A stretch of 5,310 nucleotides of DNA from Paracoccaceae bacterium (GTDB lineage Bacteria > Pseudomonadota > Alphaproteobacteria > Rhodobacterales > Rhodobacteraceae): the NCBI GenBank assembly GCA_007134405.1, contig SLKW01000156.1, forward strand, positions 1-5,310, given 5' to 3'. This document shows positions 4,556 to 5,310 of the stretch, piece after piece. Every line of letters begins with the position of its first letter. Position 1 is the stretch's first letter. Under the pieces are notes generated by a model. It searched no databases and had not been told where the DNA came from. It was given only the letters and a program-made list of their open reading frames with translations. Made by a program: the position numbers and the translations under genes.

Positions 4556-5310
4556 ATGTCCGACCTTCTCATCGGCCAGACCCTCTGCTTCGCCGCCGAC
4601 CCCTTTGCCGAGGGGCCCGAGGCCGCGCGTCACGACTCGCGCGGCGCGGTACTGGTCGAGGGGGGGCGCATCGCCGCACTGGGCCCCGTCGAGGCGTTGC
4701 GCCGCTCCCATCCGAGGGCGCGAATGCACGACTACGGCGCGGCGCTGATTTCGGCGGGCTTCGTCGACGCGCATGTCCACTACCCGCAGACGGCGATCAT
4801 CGCGTCCTGGGGCAAGCGGCTGATCGACTGGTTGAACACCTACACCTTCCCCGAGGAGATGCGGTTTTCCGACCCGGCCTTCGCCCGCGCGACGGCCGAG
4901 ACCTGCCTCGATCTGATGCTGGCGCACGGCACGACGACGATGTGCAGCTACACCACGATCCACCCCAAAAGCGTGGATGCCTTTTTTTCCGCCGCGCAGG
5001 CGCGGGGGATGCGGGCGCTTGCCGGCAAGACCTGCATGGACCGCAATGCACCCGAGGGGCTGCGCGACACATCGGCCTCGGCGCATGACGACAGCGCTGC
5101 CCTGATCGCGCGCTGGCATGGAGTGGACCGGCTGTCCTATGTCATCACGCCGCGCTTCGCGCCCACCTCGACTCCCGAACAGCTCGAGGCTTTGGGTGCG
5201 CTCTGGGCCGCGCATCCCGACTGCCTGATGCAGACCCATCTGAGCGAGCAGACGGACGAGATTGCCTGGGTGCGCGACCTGTTCCCCGAGGCGCGCGATT
5301 ATCTCGATAC
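4556..5310 (+). CDS. guaD: Guanine deaminase GuaD (3' end beyond window)
   Basis: Guanine deaminase hydrolyses guanine to xanthine and ammonia in the cytoplasm, the entry of guanine into purine catabolism. The window holds 251 codons of an expected 430-450. The product begins MSDLLIGQTLCFAADPFAEG, a short beta-rich lead-in of the amidohydrolase fold (1-64). The metal-binding HxH then follows in GFVDAHVHYPQ (His73, His75). Next come WLNTYTFPEE (92-101), a GTTT turn (125-128), CMDRNAPEGLRDT (160-172, characteristic of guanine deaminases), TPRFAPTS (198-205, Arg200 contacting substrate in the family) and the third metal ligand His228 in MQTHLSEQ. The later His and Asp ligands lie outside the window. 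This motif set separates it from atrazine-type and cytosine deaminases. It is divergent from the cyclo-ligase gene with a 219-bp shared upstream region. Xanthine dehydrogenase or urate genes may follow, but this cannot be seen. Confidence 0.95.
   Translation, partial: MSDLLIGQTLCFAADPFAEGPEAARHDSRGAVLVEGGRIAALGPVEALRRSHPRARMHDYGAALISAGFVDAHVHYPQTAIIASWGKRLIDWLNTYTFPEEMRFSDPAFARATAETCLDLMLAHGTTTMCSYTTIHPKSVDAFFSAAQARGMRALAGKTCMDRNAPEGLRDTSASAHDDSAALIARWHGVDRLSYVITPRFAPTSTPEQLEALGALWAAHPDCLMQTHLSEQTDEIAWVRDLFPEARDYLD

Noticed and set aside
4481..5239. 252-codon minus-strand frame and a 204-codon plus-strand frame over guaD
   Set aside because: The frame starting at 4556 gives an unbroken guanine deaminase with all expected motifs; the others have no family features.

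Overview
The window looks like chromosomal DNA from a high-GC alphaproteobacterium, most likely of the Rhodobacterales/Paracoccaceae type (Rhodobacter, Paracoccus and roseobacter relatives). This is inferred from the codon bias, the style of the proteins and the phaZ/phaC/phaP gene order; no search was possible. There is no sign of mobile DNA, tRNA, rRNA or CRISPR. All larger genes belong to well-known families, so this is a core-metabolism region and not an accessory island.

Left part (1-3716): a polyhydroxyalkanoate (PHA) storage locus. On the minus strand lie phaC (class I PHA synthase, 597 aa) and, downstream of it, phaP (phasin, granule coat protein; its 3' end is cut by the window edge). 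Divergent from phaC, on the plus strand, is phaZ (intracellular PHB depolymerase, 425 aa with the start chosen here). Synthesis, granule coating and mobilisation are thus encoded together. Three copies of an 11-bp palindrome, CTGCANTGCAG, occur only in the two control regions. Two copies form a perfect 16-bp inverted repeat over the phaP promoter, and one lies in the 97-bp phaC/phaZ divergent region. They match the TGC-rich CTGC-N3-GCAG type of site known for the PHA-responsive repressor PhaR, whose gene would be expected just beyond phaP, outside the window.

Middle (3717-3766): phaZ and the next gene converge on a 50-bp gap that is almost filled by a long GC-rich hairpin, probably a bidirectional transcription stop.

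Right part (3767-5310): a minus-strand gene for 5-formyltetrahydrofolate cyclo-ligase (folate salvage) and, divergent from it, the first 251 codons of guaD (guanine deaminase, purine catabolism). Their 219-bp shared upstream region holds a plausible guaD promoter. It also holds a 32-codon open reading frame on the minus strand with an unusually strong Shine-Dalgarno sequence; its stop codon overlaps the cyclo-ligase start as ATGA. This possible leader peptide is the least expected item in the window. No clearly new multi-gene system was found.
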